Shown: piece after piece, positions 1 to 8,617 of the stretch
Layout of the letters: each line of letters begins with the position of its first letter
Numbering within the stretch: the stretch's first letter is position 1
NCBI GenBank assembly: GCA_964597945.1
Contig: CAZRAD010000003.1
Span: 1-46,680, forward strand
Source: JAPEKQ01 sp964597945
Lineage (GTDB): Bacteria; Joyebacterota; Joyebacteria; Joyebacterales; Joyebacteraceae
Length of the DNA: 46,680 nt
Direction of reading: 5' to 3'
Made by a program: the position numbers and the translations under genes
Notes under the pieces: generated by a model
Seen by the model: the letters and a program-made list of their open reading frames with translations, nothing else
Database searches by the model: none
What the model was told of the DNA's origin: nothing

Positions 1-1791
1 CAGGATGCCCAGGGCCTCGCGGTAGTAGTATTCGGAGCTGTGGAAGTAGTCGCGCATCTCACTCGGCGTCGCCCGACCATGCTTGTCAACAATCAGCAGA
101 CCAGGGTCCGACACCGTAGCTTCAAGCGGCAGAATCGAGAACTCGAAGTAACCGTCAGGAGCGGAGCTCGGGTACGTCGCGACGTTCCCGACACCATCGG
201 TTGCCTCGAAGTAGTAGTGAATCTCGGTCTGCGGATTCATCTGGTTCACCGGCGGCGGACAGTTCCAGTCGTTGCCGAGCGGATCCAGGCGGCGACAGGG
301 GTAGGACTCCCACGTCGCACCATCATCACCCGAAGCCACGACGAAGACCGATGCAACATCGTCATCGTCCTTGACCGTCAGCAGCGCGGTGTCAAGCAGC
401 GCGTCCGCCGTCTGCTCGACATACCAGTCATTGAAACGATCCCAGTTGCCAAGTGTGAACGCTGTGCCGGGGTCACCGGAGGGAATGCCGACCTTCTGCC
501 TGTGCAGGAAGATACCGGCCTTGTGCGTACCCGGAGCGGCCGGATCCTGGTTCTCCTGCTGCCAGGCGATCGCGAGCCAGTCGTTGCCGGCGAACGCGTC
601 CCAGTCGTCAGCCCAAACGCCCCAGAACGGGCCGCCATACCAGCCACCTGGATTCTCATCCACGAAGCCGTCGGGTGACGTGACACAGGCTTCCTGGTCG
701 TCAGAAGCCAGCCACAGGTCGAACCGGTTGTTCGACTCGAACGGCAGGTCGACCCACATGTCCCACAGGCCGACGAGCTTCTCGGCGCCGCTGATGTCGA
801 TCGGCGGCGAGATCAGCCACGTGTACTGACCGTCGATCGTCAGGCCGGTGAACGGATCGACCGCACCCATCATCCAACCAACACGGTTCTCACACGTGAA
901 CGGGCGACCGGTCTCGAAATCCGTGCCGTAGAGACCACGGTAGAACGTCAGACCCGTCTGGCCGGCCGCGGCGAGGTCGTCGTGGACCCAGCCGTTATCG
1001 CCGGACTCGACATCGTCGGACCACACGGAGAGCGTGTTGACCGTGATATCGAAGTTATCCAGCTGCCAGGCACCATCCTGCACCGAGCCGAGCGGGGCGT
1101 TGTTGAACTCGTCCTGAGCGGAGTACGCCTCGTCGGTCTCAACGCGGAAGCGAAGACGGACATCCGAACCGGCCCACGCCGAGATGTTCAGCGCCTGATG
1201 GCCCTGGTCCGAATCCCAGTCCTTCGGTGTGCCGGGCTTGCCGGCGAAGCCTGGGTTGTTCGCTGTGTAGATGGTCGTCCACGTCGTGCCACCGTCATCG
1301 GAGATGTCGACGTAGCCGTAGTCGTAATCGTGCTCGAGCGCGAACCGCTGGTCGAAGTCGAGGACGACGTCGTCGCCGGCGACACTCCAGCTGGACAGCT
1401 CGAAGTCCCGGTGCATAAGCATCAGCCAGTCGTTGCCGTAACCACGTGGCTGAACCCAGCACTCGTTGTACGTACCACACCACCACGTGTAGTCGCCGAG
1501 ATACGTCTCGGTCAGGCGGATGGTATCTCTGTGCCAGTAGTTCTCCTGAGCAGCGGTGCCGGAGAAGTCAGGAGACGTCCAGCCGGCGTTGTCACCGGTC
1601 AGATCTTCGAAATCGGCCTCGAAGATCCACAGAGTCTCGAGACGAGCTCCCTCGAAATCACCGCTGGTCACTGATGCGTTCGGCAGAGGCACATGCGTAG
1701 CCAGACCGGCGTTGTCGAGGCCCTTCGCCCCGGCCATCCCGGCAACCAGCACGACCCCCAGCACCAGCAGTACCAGTGTTCTGCTATTCAT
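1..1791 (-). CDS. Secreted multidomain beta-sandwich protein, 3' end outside window
   Basis: The reading frame is open from an ATG at 1791 to the left edge, giving 597 residues without a stop. Residues 1-21 form a signal peptide (basic start, Leu/Val-rich core, AGA before the likely cut), so the product is exported. The mature part is rich in Trp, Asp and Gly. Around residues 35-240 there is a module with 'DDGGTTWTT', 'VRLRFRVETD' and 'GAWQLDNFDI', the pattern of MAM/jelly-roll modules found in immune-inhibitor-A-like and other large secreted bacterial proteins. A second similar module follows to about residue 440. The visible end ('GLLIVDKHGR', 'SSEYYYREALGIL') looks like the start of a further domain. 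No HExxH zinc-protease motif is present in the visible part, so a peptidase call is not supported. The start has AGGGGGG about 10 nt upstream and a very long leader. Confidence 0.7.
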   Translation of the reverse strand, partial: MNSRTLVLLVLGVVLVAGMAGAKGLDNAGLATHVPLPNASVTSGDFEGARLETLWIFEADFEDLTGDNAGWTSPDFSGTAAQENYWHRDTIRLTETYLGDYTWWCGTYNECWVQPRGYGNDWLMLMHRDFELSSWSVAGDDVVLDFDQRFALEHDYDYGYVDISDDGGTTWTTIYTANNPGFAGKPGTPKDWDSDQGHQALNISAWAGSDVRLRFRVETDEAYSAQDEFNNAPLGSVQDGAWQLDNFDITVNTLSVWSDDVESGDNGWVHDDLAAAGQTGLTFYRGLYGTDFETGRPFTCENRVGWMMGAVDPFTGLTIDGQYTWLISPPIDISGAEKLVGLWDMWVDLPFESNNRFDLWLASDDQEACVTSPDGFVDENPGGWYGGPFWGVWADDWDAFAGNDWLAIAWQQENQDPAAPGTHKAGIFLHRQKVGIPSGDPGTAFTLGNWDRFNDWYVEQTADALLDTALLTVKDDDDVASVFVVASGDDGATWESYPCRRLDPLGNDWNCPPPVNQMNPQTEIHYYFEATDGVGNVATYPSSAPDGYFEFSILPLEATVSDPGLLIVDKHGRATPSEMRDYFHSSEYYYREALGIL

Positions 1792-2078
1792 TCGCTCAAT
1801 CCCCCCTCTAGCCTGAAGGTGATCCAGCCCATCCTTCTCGTCAAGACAGCTCCTCACTCCGACCGTTCCCCACGCATCGGCAGCCATGGAAACGGCCAGC
1901 GTGAGCGTTCGAATGAGTAGCCTTGATGGAAGTTGCGCAATCCCAGACTTGTGGTAAGGACGGCCTCTTGACCGTCTATCGCGGATAGGGCGCAACTACC
2001 CGCCCACAACAACCTTCCGGTCTCGCACGGGCAGCAGTGACGGAACCAGCACCTCGGCTTCGCCTATTTCCCGACTCG
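1792..2078 (-). promoter_or_regulatory. Long structured 5' leader of the secreted-protein gene
   Basis: This fills most of the 466-bp gap between the glycosyltransferase stop (2258) and the ATG at 1791; no ORF is convincing in it. The start of the RNA is inferred from the promoter at 2085-2114. Complementary segments seen directly: AGTTGCGC (1997-1990) with GCGCAACT (1938-1931) closes a roughly 50-nt junction. Inside it sit two hairpins, CTATC-CGC-GATAG (1988-1976) and a 7-bp GACGGTC/GGCCGTC stem with an AAGA loop (1976-1959). A short hairpin CCCG-AGT-CGGG lies at the 5' end (2080-2070). Near the start codon CCUUC can pair with GAGGG of the Shine-Dalgarno region. The family is not recognised. 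It could be a riboswitch, a protein-binding leader, or a small RNA with readthrough. Confidence 0.5.
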
Positions 2079-2084
2079 GGTAGG

Positions 2085-2114
2085 ATTATATCACCATCAG
2101 GCGGGTGTTGTCAA
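2085..2114 (-). promoter_or_regulatory. Consensus sigma-70-type promoter
   Basis: Read on the minus strand, TTGACA (2114-2109) is followed after 18 bp by TATAAT (2090-2085). Both hexamers match the housekeeping consensus perfectly, the best promoter in the window. Transcription would start near 2078 and run about 287 nt before the secreted-protein ATG. Confidence 0.75.
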
Positions 2115-2139
2115 CGGTCAACCCGGTCATCAGACCGTT
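2113..2139. repeat. Inverted repeat overlapping the -35 box
   Basis: AACGGTC and GACCGTT form a perfect 7-bp inverted repeat with a 13-bp spacer. One arm overlaps the first two bases of the -35 hexamer, and the spacer holds another GACCG copy. The position fits an operator or activator site, but a terminator or chance repeat is possible. Confidence 0.35.
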
Positions 2140-2257
2140 CTCGGGAATCCGCCGACTGAGGCAAGAAAATGGAACACGTGGCGATCGGAGGGCGATCGAG
2201 ACGGATCGTGTGAGCGCTTGAGCGGGTCGTCAGCCGCTCCCAGGCCGCCGGGCGCCG

Positions 2258-4642
2258 CTACAGCCGCTCGAGGAGCTGCTCGAGCGCAGGCACCGGCTCG
2301 CCCCCGAGCTCCCGATAAGCCCTATAGTGATTGACAGCCAGATTCGGATTTCCCTCATTGAAGTAATATGTCAGCGCGAGATTGAGGTGGGCCGGCGGGA
2401 AGTCCGGGTTGATGCGAATCTCCGCTTCATATTCGTATATCGCGCTGTCGTGGTCCTGCATCTCGCTCAGGATGACACCCATTGAGAAATGACCGTGCTC
2501 GACGAACGGGTCCAGTTCGAGCGCCTGTGCCATGAGTTCCCGGGCCTCCTCGATCAGTCCCATGTCCCGCTTCACCAGCGCTATCCGACGCAGCGGCTCG
2601 CCGGACTCGGGTGCCATGCGAGCCGCCATCTCGAGCTCCGCCAGGGCGTCGACGACCCGGCCGGCCCGCAGAAGCGTATCAGCGGCAGCCATCGCTCTCA
2701 CCGAGACCTCCGGGACCTCGGCGCGCTGTGGACGGTCGATGAGATTCAGGTAGAACGACGCCTCCGCGCGCTCTCTCCGCTCCCCCTCCACCGCCAGCGC
2801 CGCCGTGAGCGAAGCCCGAGCCTCGTCGAACCTCCCCCAGCGATAGAGAGCCACGCCCCTCTCCTTGAGCGCGAGAGCGTTCCCGGGGTCCGCCGCGAGG
2901 ATGGTGTCGAGTTGCGCGACGGCGCCCTCGAAGTCTCCGATGGACTCGAGCGCCATGGCCAGGTTCACACGACCGGTCACGTAGCCCGGATCGAGTCGGA
3001 CGGATGCGCGGAAGGCCTCGATGGCCTGCTCGGGCCGGTCCGCCTCGACGAGCATCGAACCAAGATTGAGGTAGCTCTTCGGATACTCGGGGTCGAGCTC
3101 GATGGAGCGACGACACTCCTCGATCGCCCGAGCCGTGTCGCCCCGTTCTCCGTAGATGATACCGAGACGGAAGTGCGACTGCGCGAAACCCCGGGCGCGA
3201 TCGACACCGTACCAGTTGACATTGACCACGAGCAGAAGAAGAACCGCCCCGACCGTGATCCACGCCATCGCCCTCCAGGCGCGGTCTCGAACGAGCCGTA
3301 TCAACTCGAGGACAGCGAAGCCCGAACCGACCGCAAGCACGGGAACGACCGGGAGTCGGTACCTCGCGACAACGAAGAACGCGACCACGGTGGCCATGTA
3401 GCTGATGACGAACAGCGCGAGGAGACGCGCCTGTCTGCGCCGCCAGGCCAGCACGATGCCGATGAGTCCGAGCGGCGCGACCAGCGCGAATCCCGGAAGC
3501 GGCAGCGCCAGAAGTCCCGAGTATCGCTTCTGGAAGTAGTAGTTCTCAAGCTGGGGCAGTTCGTAAGAACTCATGGCGAAGGAGAGTTTCCTCACGAGCA
3601 GCTTCATCCACTCGGACGGGTGGCTCGCGATGTAGGCGCGCGATCTGCCGTACCAGAACGCGGAGACCTCCGACGGCTTGAGGTCACGGCCGACTGCGGC
3701 CTCGGCGATGAGTTCACCGTCCGGGTCGTCCACGATGTCCAGTCCGACGGGTTTGACATATCCGCCGGTCGAGATCTCGCTGTTGCCGATGTAGAAGTTG
3801 AGTCCGCCGTTCGATGTGACCATCACGAAATCGTCGGCGACCACGAGGTTTCTCACGGTCACCGGAACGACCACGAGGATCACACCGAGCGCGAAGAGAG
3901 CCACGGCCCGGCCACGACCCGTCCGGTTTCTGCGCCACGCGAACCAGATCCAGAGCGCCGCCACCGGCACGAAAGCCAGCGCAGTGGCCTTGCCGATGCC
4001 GGCGAGGCCCAATGAGACGCCGGCGAGCGCGTAGAGCCAGTGCGTTCCCCGGTCGTCGGCGCGGATGAGAAGGTACAGGCAGAGTGAGTTCAGGAAGACA
4101 AGGAGCGGCGTGATGAGGATGGAACCGTCATAGAACACGAGGGCGCCATAGAGCGCGGTGACAAGGCCGGCGATGAGACCAACCCGGTTGCCGAACACGC
4201 GGTGTCCGATCAGGTAGGCAAGCGCAGCAGTCGCCGAGCCGATACCGGCCTGAATGACACGTACGAGCAGCAGGTCACGACCGAGAATTCGGTAGATGGC
4301 CGAGAGGAAGTACGGATAGAGCGGCGACATGAAGAACGCCTCGCGCTCTGACGTTCCGGATGCGATTCGCCGCGCCCACGCGTCATAGAACTTCGCGTCA
4401 AGCCCGAGCGTCTCGAAGAACGGCGTCTGTCTGATCTGGAATACGTAGACAAGCCTCACGACGAGTGCGACAACGAATATGGCCAAAGGCAAGAACCAGA
4501 GGGAGCGCGTGAAACCGTATGCCTTCGGTTGCGGTTCTCCCGGCGATGTCTGCGTCGGCCCTGCCGCCCCCGCTGTCCTCGGCGTACGAGCCGTCTTCGG
4601 CGTCCGATCGTGCTGCTTCCGCTTTCGCCCTCGTCTGGTCAT
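2258..4642 (-). CDS. GT39-like membrane glycosyltransferase fused to TPR repeats
   Basis: A 794-residue protein. After a basic, soluble N-terminus (1-50), residues about 50-490 contain around ten hydrophobic segments. The first loop has 'GLDAKFYDAWARRIA' and 'FFMSPLYPYFLSAIYRI', typical of the GT-C family PMT_2/GT39 (ArnT- or PMT-like). Such enzymes transfer a sugar from a polyprenyl-phosphate donor to a lipid or protein on the outer face of the membrane. Residues about 490-790 form roughly eight tetratricopeptide repeats ('AIEECRRSIELDPEYPKSY', 'AIEAFRASVRLDPGY' and similar), expected outside the membrane and probably gripping an acceptor or partner. The gene starts 41 nt after the stop of the last phosphodiesterase paralog, so it may close that operon. 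The real acceptor is unknown. The overall plan resembles eukaryotic TMTC O-mannosyltransferases, by analogy only. Confidence 0.8.
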   Translation of the reverse strand: MTRRGRKRKQHDRTPKTARTPRTAGAAGPTQTSPGEPQPKAYGFTRSLWFLPLAIFVVALVVRLVYVFQIRQTPFFETLGLDAKFYDAWARRIASGTSEREAFFMSPLYPYFLSAIYRILGRDLLLVRVIQAGIGSATAALAYLIGHRVFGNRVGLIAGLVTALYGALVFYDGSILITPLLVFLNSLCLYLLIRADDRGTHWLYALAGVSLGLAGIGKATALAFVPVAALWIWFAWRRNRTGRGRAVALFALGVILVVVPVTVRNLVVADDFVMVTSNGGLNFYIGNSEISTGGYVKPVGLDIVDDPDGELIAEAAVGRDLKPSEVSAFWYGRSRAYIASHPSEWMKLLVRKLSFAMSSYELPQLENYYFQKRYSGLLALPLPGFALVAPLGLIGIVLAWRRRQARLLALFVISYMATVVAFFVVARYRLPVVPVLAVGSGFAVLELIRLVRDRAWRAMAWITVGAVLLLLVVNVNWYGVDRARGFAQSHFRLGIIYGERGDTARAIEECRRSIELDPEYPKSYLNLGSMLVEADRPEQAIEAFRASVRLDPGYVTGRVNLAMALESIGDFEGAVAQLDTILAADPGNALALKERGVALYRWGRFDEARASLTAALAVEGERRERAEASFYLNLIDRPQRAEVPEVSVRAMAAADTLLRAGRVVDALAELEMAARMAPESGEPLRRIALVKRDMGLIEEARELMAQALELDPFVEHGHFSMGVILSEMQDHDSAIYEYEAEIRINPDFPPAHLNLALTYYFNEGNPNLAVNHYRAYRELGGEPVPALEQLLERL

Positions 4643-4683
4643 CGTCCGTCCTTCGGAGTTGTGTGCTCACCCGCCAGGAACCG

Positions 4684-6036
4684 TCAGCTGATGTAGCCGA
4701 GCGTCTTCAGCCGCTCGATAACCTCTTCGTCGACAGGTGAGGGAATCGGCTCCGAATCACCATTCCGCTCCCCGGTCTCGTGCGTCTCGATGAAACTGAC
4801 CGGATGCTGTTCAAGCCACCCCGGCTCGAACGCCGCATCAAGCAGCTGTCCGTCCATGTCCTCACCGAGCGGGATGTCGAGCGTCGCAAGCACGGTCGGT
4901 GCCACGTCGAGAATCGAAGCTCCGTCTATCCGTGTACCCTGCGCAACGCCCGGACCGGCGATGATGACGATGCCGTCCTCGCGATGCATGCTGACGCCCA
5001 CGGCCAGCTCGCCCTCGAAACCCGGGTAGCCGCTGTGCCCGGCGAACCCGTGGTCGGAACAGAGCACGACCGTCGTCTGCGCACTCCGGTGCGCAAGTAC
5101 CTCGCCGACGATCCCATCGATACGCTCATAGTAGTTCTCAATGAGAGGAGCGAATGCGGACACCATCTCAGGCTGAAGCTCCTCCGGCCACGTGTCCGGC
5201 TCCATGTAGCGCCAGTACATGTGGCAGCTTGTGTCGAGTCCGCGGAAGTAAACGGCCGCGAGGTCGGTCGGGACGTCTCCGAAAAACCGATGCGCCATGG
5301 CGAGCGTCGTCTGGTCGGACGCGTAGATCCTCCTGAACTCCCTGACCGCGGCGGCCGCTTCCTCGCTCTGCGGAAGGTCTCCACCGAGGAACGCGGCCAC
5401 GGTCTCATCACTGACATCCGCGTCGTCGACACGAAGCGAGACCGCGTCATCCCAGATGCCGGGCGGGTGAACGCTCTGACGCTTGCGCGCGAGCATCTCC
5501 TCATCACCGACGTCGAGCAGTTTGTCCCGGAGGAGCGTATGGAAACGTGACGAGATCATGTAGCCGCTCACGGGCTCGGCGGGCCACGTCACGAGCCAGC
5601 CGATGACGCCGGTCGAGTGACCGGCATCGTTGAGGATCTGCCACATCGCCCTCGCGGTTCTCATGTTGCTGCTCGTAGGGGTCGGATTCGTCGTGGTGCC
5701 GCGGTCGACCAGAAATCCCGCGATGCCGTGCTTGTCCTCGCGCTTCCCGGTCGCGATGCTCGTCCAGATGCTGGGAGAGAGATACGGATAGAGAGAGTGA
5801 AGAACGCCGGAGCTGCCTTCCTCCATCAGCCCGGCGATGTTGGGAAGCCGGCCCTCGTCGGCCAGCCGCTGGACGCGGCCCCAGTCCAGCCCGTCCACGC
5901 CGATGAACAGCACGCGCGGTCCGGGTGGCTCCTCGACTTCCGGCTGACATCCGAATAGAGGGAGTCCCAGGACCACCGAGAGTGCGGCGACGAGCAGTGC
6001 GGCTCCTTTGATCCATCGGCCGGAAACAGATCTCAT
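4684..6036 (-). CDS. AP-superfamily phosphodiesterase-like lipoprotein, paralog 6 of 6
   Basis: A 450-residue exported protein with a lipobox ending in Cys30 (LPLFGC), so it is lipid-anchored. The alkaline phosphatase/NPP fold (PF01663-like, close to COG3379) is shown by the metal-binding Asp48 in 'GVDGLDW', the probable nucleophile Thr92 in 'SIWTSIATGK', 'DKHGI', the Asp/His pair in 'GLDTSCH', 'CSDHGF' and the His of 'MHRED'. All expected two-metal-site residues are present, so it is probably catalytic on a phosphate ester or diester; the substrate is unknown. The tail after 'DMDGQLLD' is 'SPVDEEVIERLKTLGYIS', shared with three neighbours. Its ATG overlaps the preceding gene's stop by 4 nt (ATGA), implying translational coupling. 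Last of six tandem paralogs. Confidence 0.85.
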   Translation of the reverse strand: MRSVSGRWIKGAALLVAALSVVLGLPLFGCQPEVEEPPGPRVLFIGVDGLDWGRVQRLADEGRLPNIAGLMEEGSSGVLHSLYPYLSPSIWTSIATGKREDKHGIAGFLVDRGTTTNPTPTSSNMRTARAMWQILNDAGHSTGVIGWLVTWPAEPVSGYMISSRFHTLLRDKLLDVGDEEMLARKRQSVHPPGIWDDAVSLRVDDADVSDETVAAFLGGDLPQSEEAAAAVREFRRIYASDQTTLAMAHRFFGDVPTDLAAVYFRGLDTSCHMYWRYMEPDTWPEELQPEMVSAFAPLIENYYERIDGIVGEVLAHRSAQTTVVLCSDHGFAGHSGYPGFEGELAVGVSMHREDGIVIIAGPGVAQGTRIDGASILDVAPTVLATLDIPLGEDMDGQLLDAAFEPGWLEQHPVSFIETHETGERNGDSEPIPSPVDEEVIERLKTLGYIS

Positions 6037-7265
6037 CGAAGCACCTCATCGAGAACGCGTCCGTCAAGCTCGATGGCCGGCGTGATCCCGGCCGCCTGCA
6101 TCAGCGTCGGCGCGAAGTCGAACAGCTCGGATTCGGATTCGTCGACCCGCGCGCCCGGGCGGATCGACGGCCCCTTCATGATCCACACGCCGCGATCGCT
6201 GTGCATGTCGGTTCCGAGCCGCGGGTTGCCAACCCAATCCAGCTCAACACCCTTGTATCCATGGTCTGCAACAACTGCGATCGTCGCGTCGTCGGTCGCA
6301 AGATCGAGGATCTCGCCGATGATCTCGTCAAGATACTCGTAGTACCGCTCGATGACGATGCCCAGCGTCTCCGCCTGCACGAGCATCTCCTCGCGAGCCT
6401 CGTCGGTCAGTGTGACGCCACCGAGCACGCGCTCCGGCTCCATGTAGTGCCAGAAGCGCTGCGATATTCCGTCGAGACCGAGGAAGTGCACCATCAGCGA
6501 CTCAACGCCCGGATCGGCCGTGATCCGAAGCGCGATCGCCGTGTGTGACGCATCACCGGCATACGAGGTCGCGAGCGTGGTGTAGTTCTGCCCGACGAGC
6601 GCTTCGTAGGGGTTCCTCGTGTCGAGATCGATGAACCGACCAAGGTCGACGCGCCGAACCGAGGACGGACTCGCGAACATCGCGTCGAGCACCGTCTGCT
6701 GGCTCTCCGGATAGATTCTCCCTGAGACGTCCCCGTTGTGCATCTGGTCGAGAATGACCCGGCTGTGTGAGCCGACCATGACACCATTCACCGCTTCGAC
6801 CGGCCATGCTCCCGGCCATCCGATGACACCGACCGTGCGTCCACTGCTCGAAAGCAGCGTCCAGATCGTATCGACCGTCCGATGTTCCGGTACCAGCGGG
6901 CGCGGGACGACCTCCCCGCGAGGTGAGATACGCGTTCCGCCGATGCCCTGGTTCTCAGGTCGCATGCCGGTCACAAGGCTGGTCCAGGGGATCTCCGAAT
7001 CGATACCGCGTTCCAGACTCGCGAATCGTCCGACCGCGCCCTCGGCCATCAGCGCGCTGATATTCGGAAGCCCACCGTCGGCCGAGAACCGCTCCACGAG
7101 CTCCGGTTCGAATCCCTCGATACCGATGACGACCAGCGAGAGGGAACCCCCGCGCGGCGCCGAGGCGTCCTGCGCGGTCTCGCCGTCACGCTTTGACATG
7201 AACACGACAGCGGCGGCCACCAGGGCGACAATGATGAACAGAATCAGTACGTGGTCTCGCTTCAT
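6033..7265 (-). CDS. Divergent AP-superfamily protein with altered metal site, paralog 5 of 6
   Basis: The shortest paralog (410 residues). Residues 6-23 form a single hydrophobic segment without a lipobox, so it looks membrane-anchored rather than lipidated, unlike its five neighbours. The fold is clear: 'LPNISALM', 'PWTSLVTGM', 'GVIGW', 'VADHGY' and 'DMHSDRGVWIM'. Key positions differ. The first metal-binding Asp of the GxDG motif is Glu50 ('GIEGFEP'). The His four residues after the 'GLD' Asp is Gln ('GLDGISQRFW'). The conserved KHGI is 'NQGI'. The nucleotide codons were checked for the first two (GAG, CAG). The C-terminus stops right after 'LDGRVLDEVLR', lacking the LGYI tail. It is probably a pseudo-enzyme or has changed chemistry. 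It is 9 nt downstream of paralog 4 and overlaps paralog 6 by 4 nt. Confidence 0.8.
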   Translation of the reverse strand: MKRDHVLILFIIVALVAAAVVFMSKRDGETAQDASAPRGGSLSLVVIGIEGFEPELVERFSADGGLPNISALMAEGAVGRFASLERGIDSEIPWTSLVTGMRPENQGIGGTRISPRGEVVPRPLVPEHRTVDTIWTLLSSSGRTVGVIGWPGAWPVEAVNGVMVGSHSRVILDQMHNGDVSGRIYPESQQTVLDAMFASPSSVRRVDLGRFIDLDTRNPYEALVGQNYTTLATSYAGDASHTAIALRITADPGVESLMVHFLGLDGISQRFWHYMEPERVLGGVTLTDEAREEMLVQAETLGIVIERYYEYLDEIIGEILDLATDDATIAVVADHGYKGVELDWVGNPRLGTDMHSDRGVWIMKGPSIRPGARVDESESELFDFAPTLMQAAGITPAIELDGRVLDEVLR

Positions 7266-7274
7266 CGTTCTCCC

Positions 7275-8600
7275 CTACTCGATGTACCCGAGTGAACGGA
7301 GCCGCTCGAGCACCTCGTCATCGACGGGTGACTCGATCGGAGCCGCGTCAGTACGCTCGGTGCGTCCGTAGCTTTCGATTGTGGCAACCGGATTGGCGGC
7401 GACGAACTCGTCCGTGAAGATCTCGGAGAGTACCCTCCCGGGCATGTCGTCAGCGACCGGGGCCGCGCTCATGGCGAGAATCGTCGGCGCAACATCGAAG
7501 ACCGAGGCGTTCTCGATCGTGACTCCCCGCTTCACGCCGGGGCCGCTGACGATGAGCACCCCTTTGAGCGCGTGCTGGTCCTCACCGTACCACGGCGCGT
7601 GCTCTCCCCACTTCCCGGGACCTCGGAATCCGTGATCCGAGCAGATGACGACGGTCGAGTTCAGCGGGAGCAGTTCGAGCAGCTTCCCGATCTCCGAATC
7701 GGTGTAGCGGTAGTACTCATCAATGAGCCCCGCGAGTTCGACGGCCTGATCGGCCAGCATCGCGGTCCCGGGCTTCGCGGGATCGACCGGCGGACGCGTA
7801 TCCTCGTACGCGTGGATCCAGAACCTGTGACAGACCTCGTCCACGCCTCTCGTATAGACACAGGCGACATCCGGGACGTCATCAGAGAACAGGAATCGCG
7901 CCACTGCGTACGTGCTCTCATCACCCGCGAGCGCACGACGCAGTCCCTCCTCGTAGTGGTCGGTCAGTACCGAGAGACCCTCCACGCCCCCGCTCGCGAA
8001 ACGCCCCAGCTGCTCGGGTGACAGCGCCAGCTCGTCGGTCACGTGCGGGGCGATGGCGTCGTCCAGGCCATCGGGCCACGAGATGCCCCGGCCCTTCCCC
8101 GACTGACGGAAACGGTCGTGATACTGCACGTGCTGAGAGACCATGTACCCGTTGACGGGCCACGGCGGCCAGGTGACCAGCCAGCCGATGACCCCGACCG
8201 TCTTGCCTCGGTCGCCGAGGATGTCCCAGAATGCGGGGGCCTTCCACATGTTGCTCGAGTAGTGCGAGTACGAGTCGCGGCCGTGCGGATTGCCGCTGAT
8301 GACGAACCCTCCCACGCCGTGGACGTCGGGGTCGAGACCGGTGGCGATGGTCGTCCAGATGACGGGCGACTTCCGCCGCGGGTCCAGCGAACCCAGCTCT
8401 CCGGATGCCCCACGCTCTATGAGGCCGGAGATGTTCGGAAGCTCGCCCGCCTCGAGCAGCGGCTCGATGATGCTCCATTCCGCGCCATCGATCCCGATGA
8501 CGACGATGGGGCCGTCCACACCGGTCGGCGGCGCCGGCTCCGCGCACGCGCCGAGTATGACGGCGAGAAGCCCGAGGGCGATGATCGTACGAAGCCTCAT
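7275..8600 (-). CDS. AP-superfamily phosphodiesterase-like lipoprotein, paralog 4 of 6
   Basis: The start was placed at the ATG at 8600, which has GGAG 8 nt upstream and gives a good lipoprotein signal (MRLRTIIALGLLAVILGAC, Cys19). A longer frame to 8678 adds a polar segment that would spoil the signal. The 441-residue product has intact motifs: Asp38 in 'GIDGAEW', Thr83 in 'VIWTTIATG', 'DVHGV', 'GVDEVCH' and 'CSDHGF', with a His in 'EDQHALKGV'. It has the family signature 'GVIGWLVTWP' followed by 'PVNGYMVS', and the tail 'SPVDDEVLERLRSLGYIE'. Role and substrate as for the array: an outward-facing phosphohydrolase or phosphotransferase of unknown target. It sits 90 nt after paralog 3, the largest gap inside the array, and that gap contains a strong inverted repeat. 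Confidence 0.85.
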   Translation of the reverse strand: MRLRTIIALGLLAVILGACAEPAPPTGVDGPIVVIGIDGAEWSIIEPLLEAGELPNISGLIERGASGELGSLDPRRKSPVIWTTIATGLDPDVHGVGGFVISGNPHGRDSYSHYSSNMWKAPAFWDILGDRGKTVGVIGWLVTWPPWPVNGYMVSQHVQYHDRFRQSGKGRGISWPDGLDDAIAPHVTDELALSPEQLGRFASGGVEGLSVLTDHYEEGLRRALAGDESTYAVARFLFSDDVPDVACVYTRGVDEVCHRFWIHAYEDTRPPVDPAKPGTAMLADQAVELAGLIDEYYRYTDSEIGKLLELLPLNSTVVICSDHGFRGPGKWGEHAPWYGEDQHALKGVLIVSGPGVKRGVTIENASVFDVAPTILAMSAAPVADDMPGRVLSEIFTDEFVAANPVATIESYGRTERTDAAPIESPVDDEVLERLRSLGYIE

Positions 8601-8617
8601 ATGTTCTCCATGGTGGT

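Noticed and set aside
1..1791. Calling the secreted protein an M6 (immune inhibitor A) metallopeptidase
   Set aside because: The beta-sandwich modules fit such proteins, but no HExxH motif occurs in the visible 597 residues, so only a domain-level description is given.
2161..2257. Terminator after the glycosyltransferase gene
   Set aside because: CGATCG...CGATCG can pair, but the T-rich stretch is more than 10 nt away, so a rho-independent terminator is not convincing.
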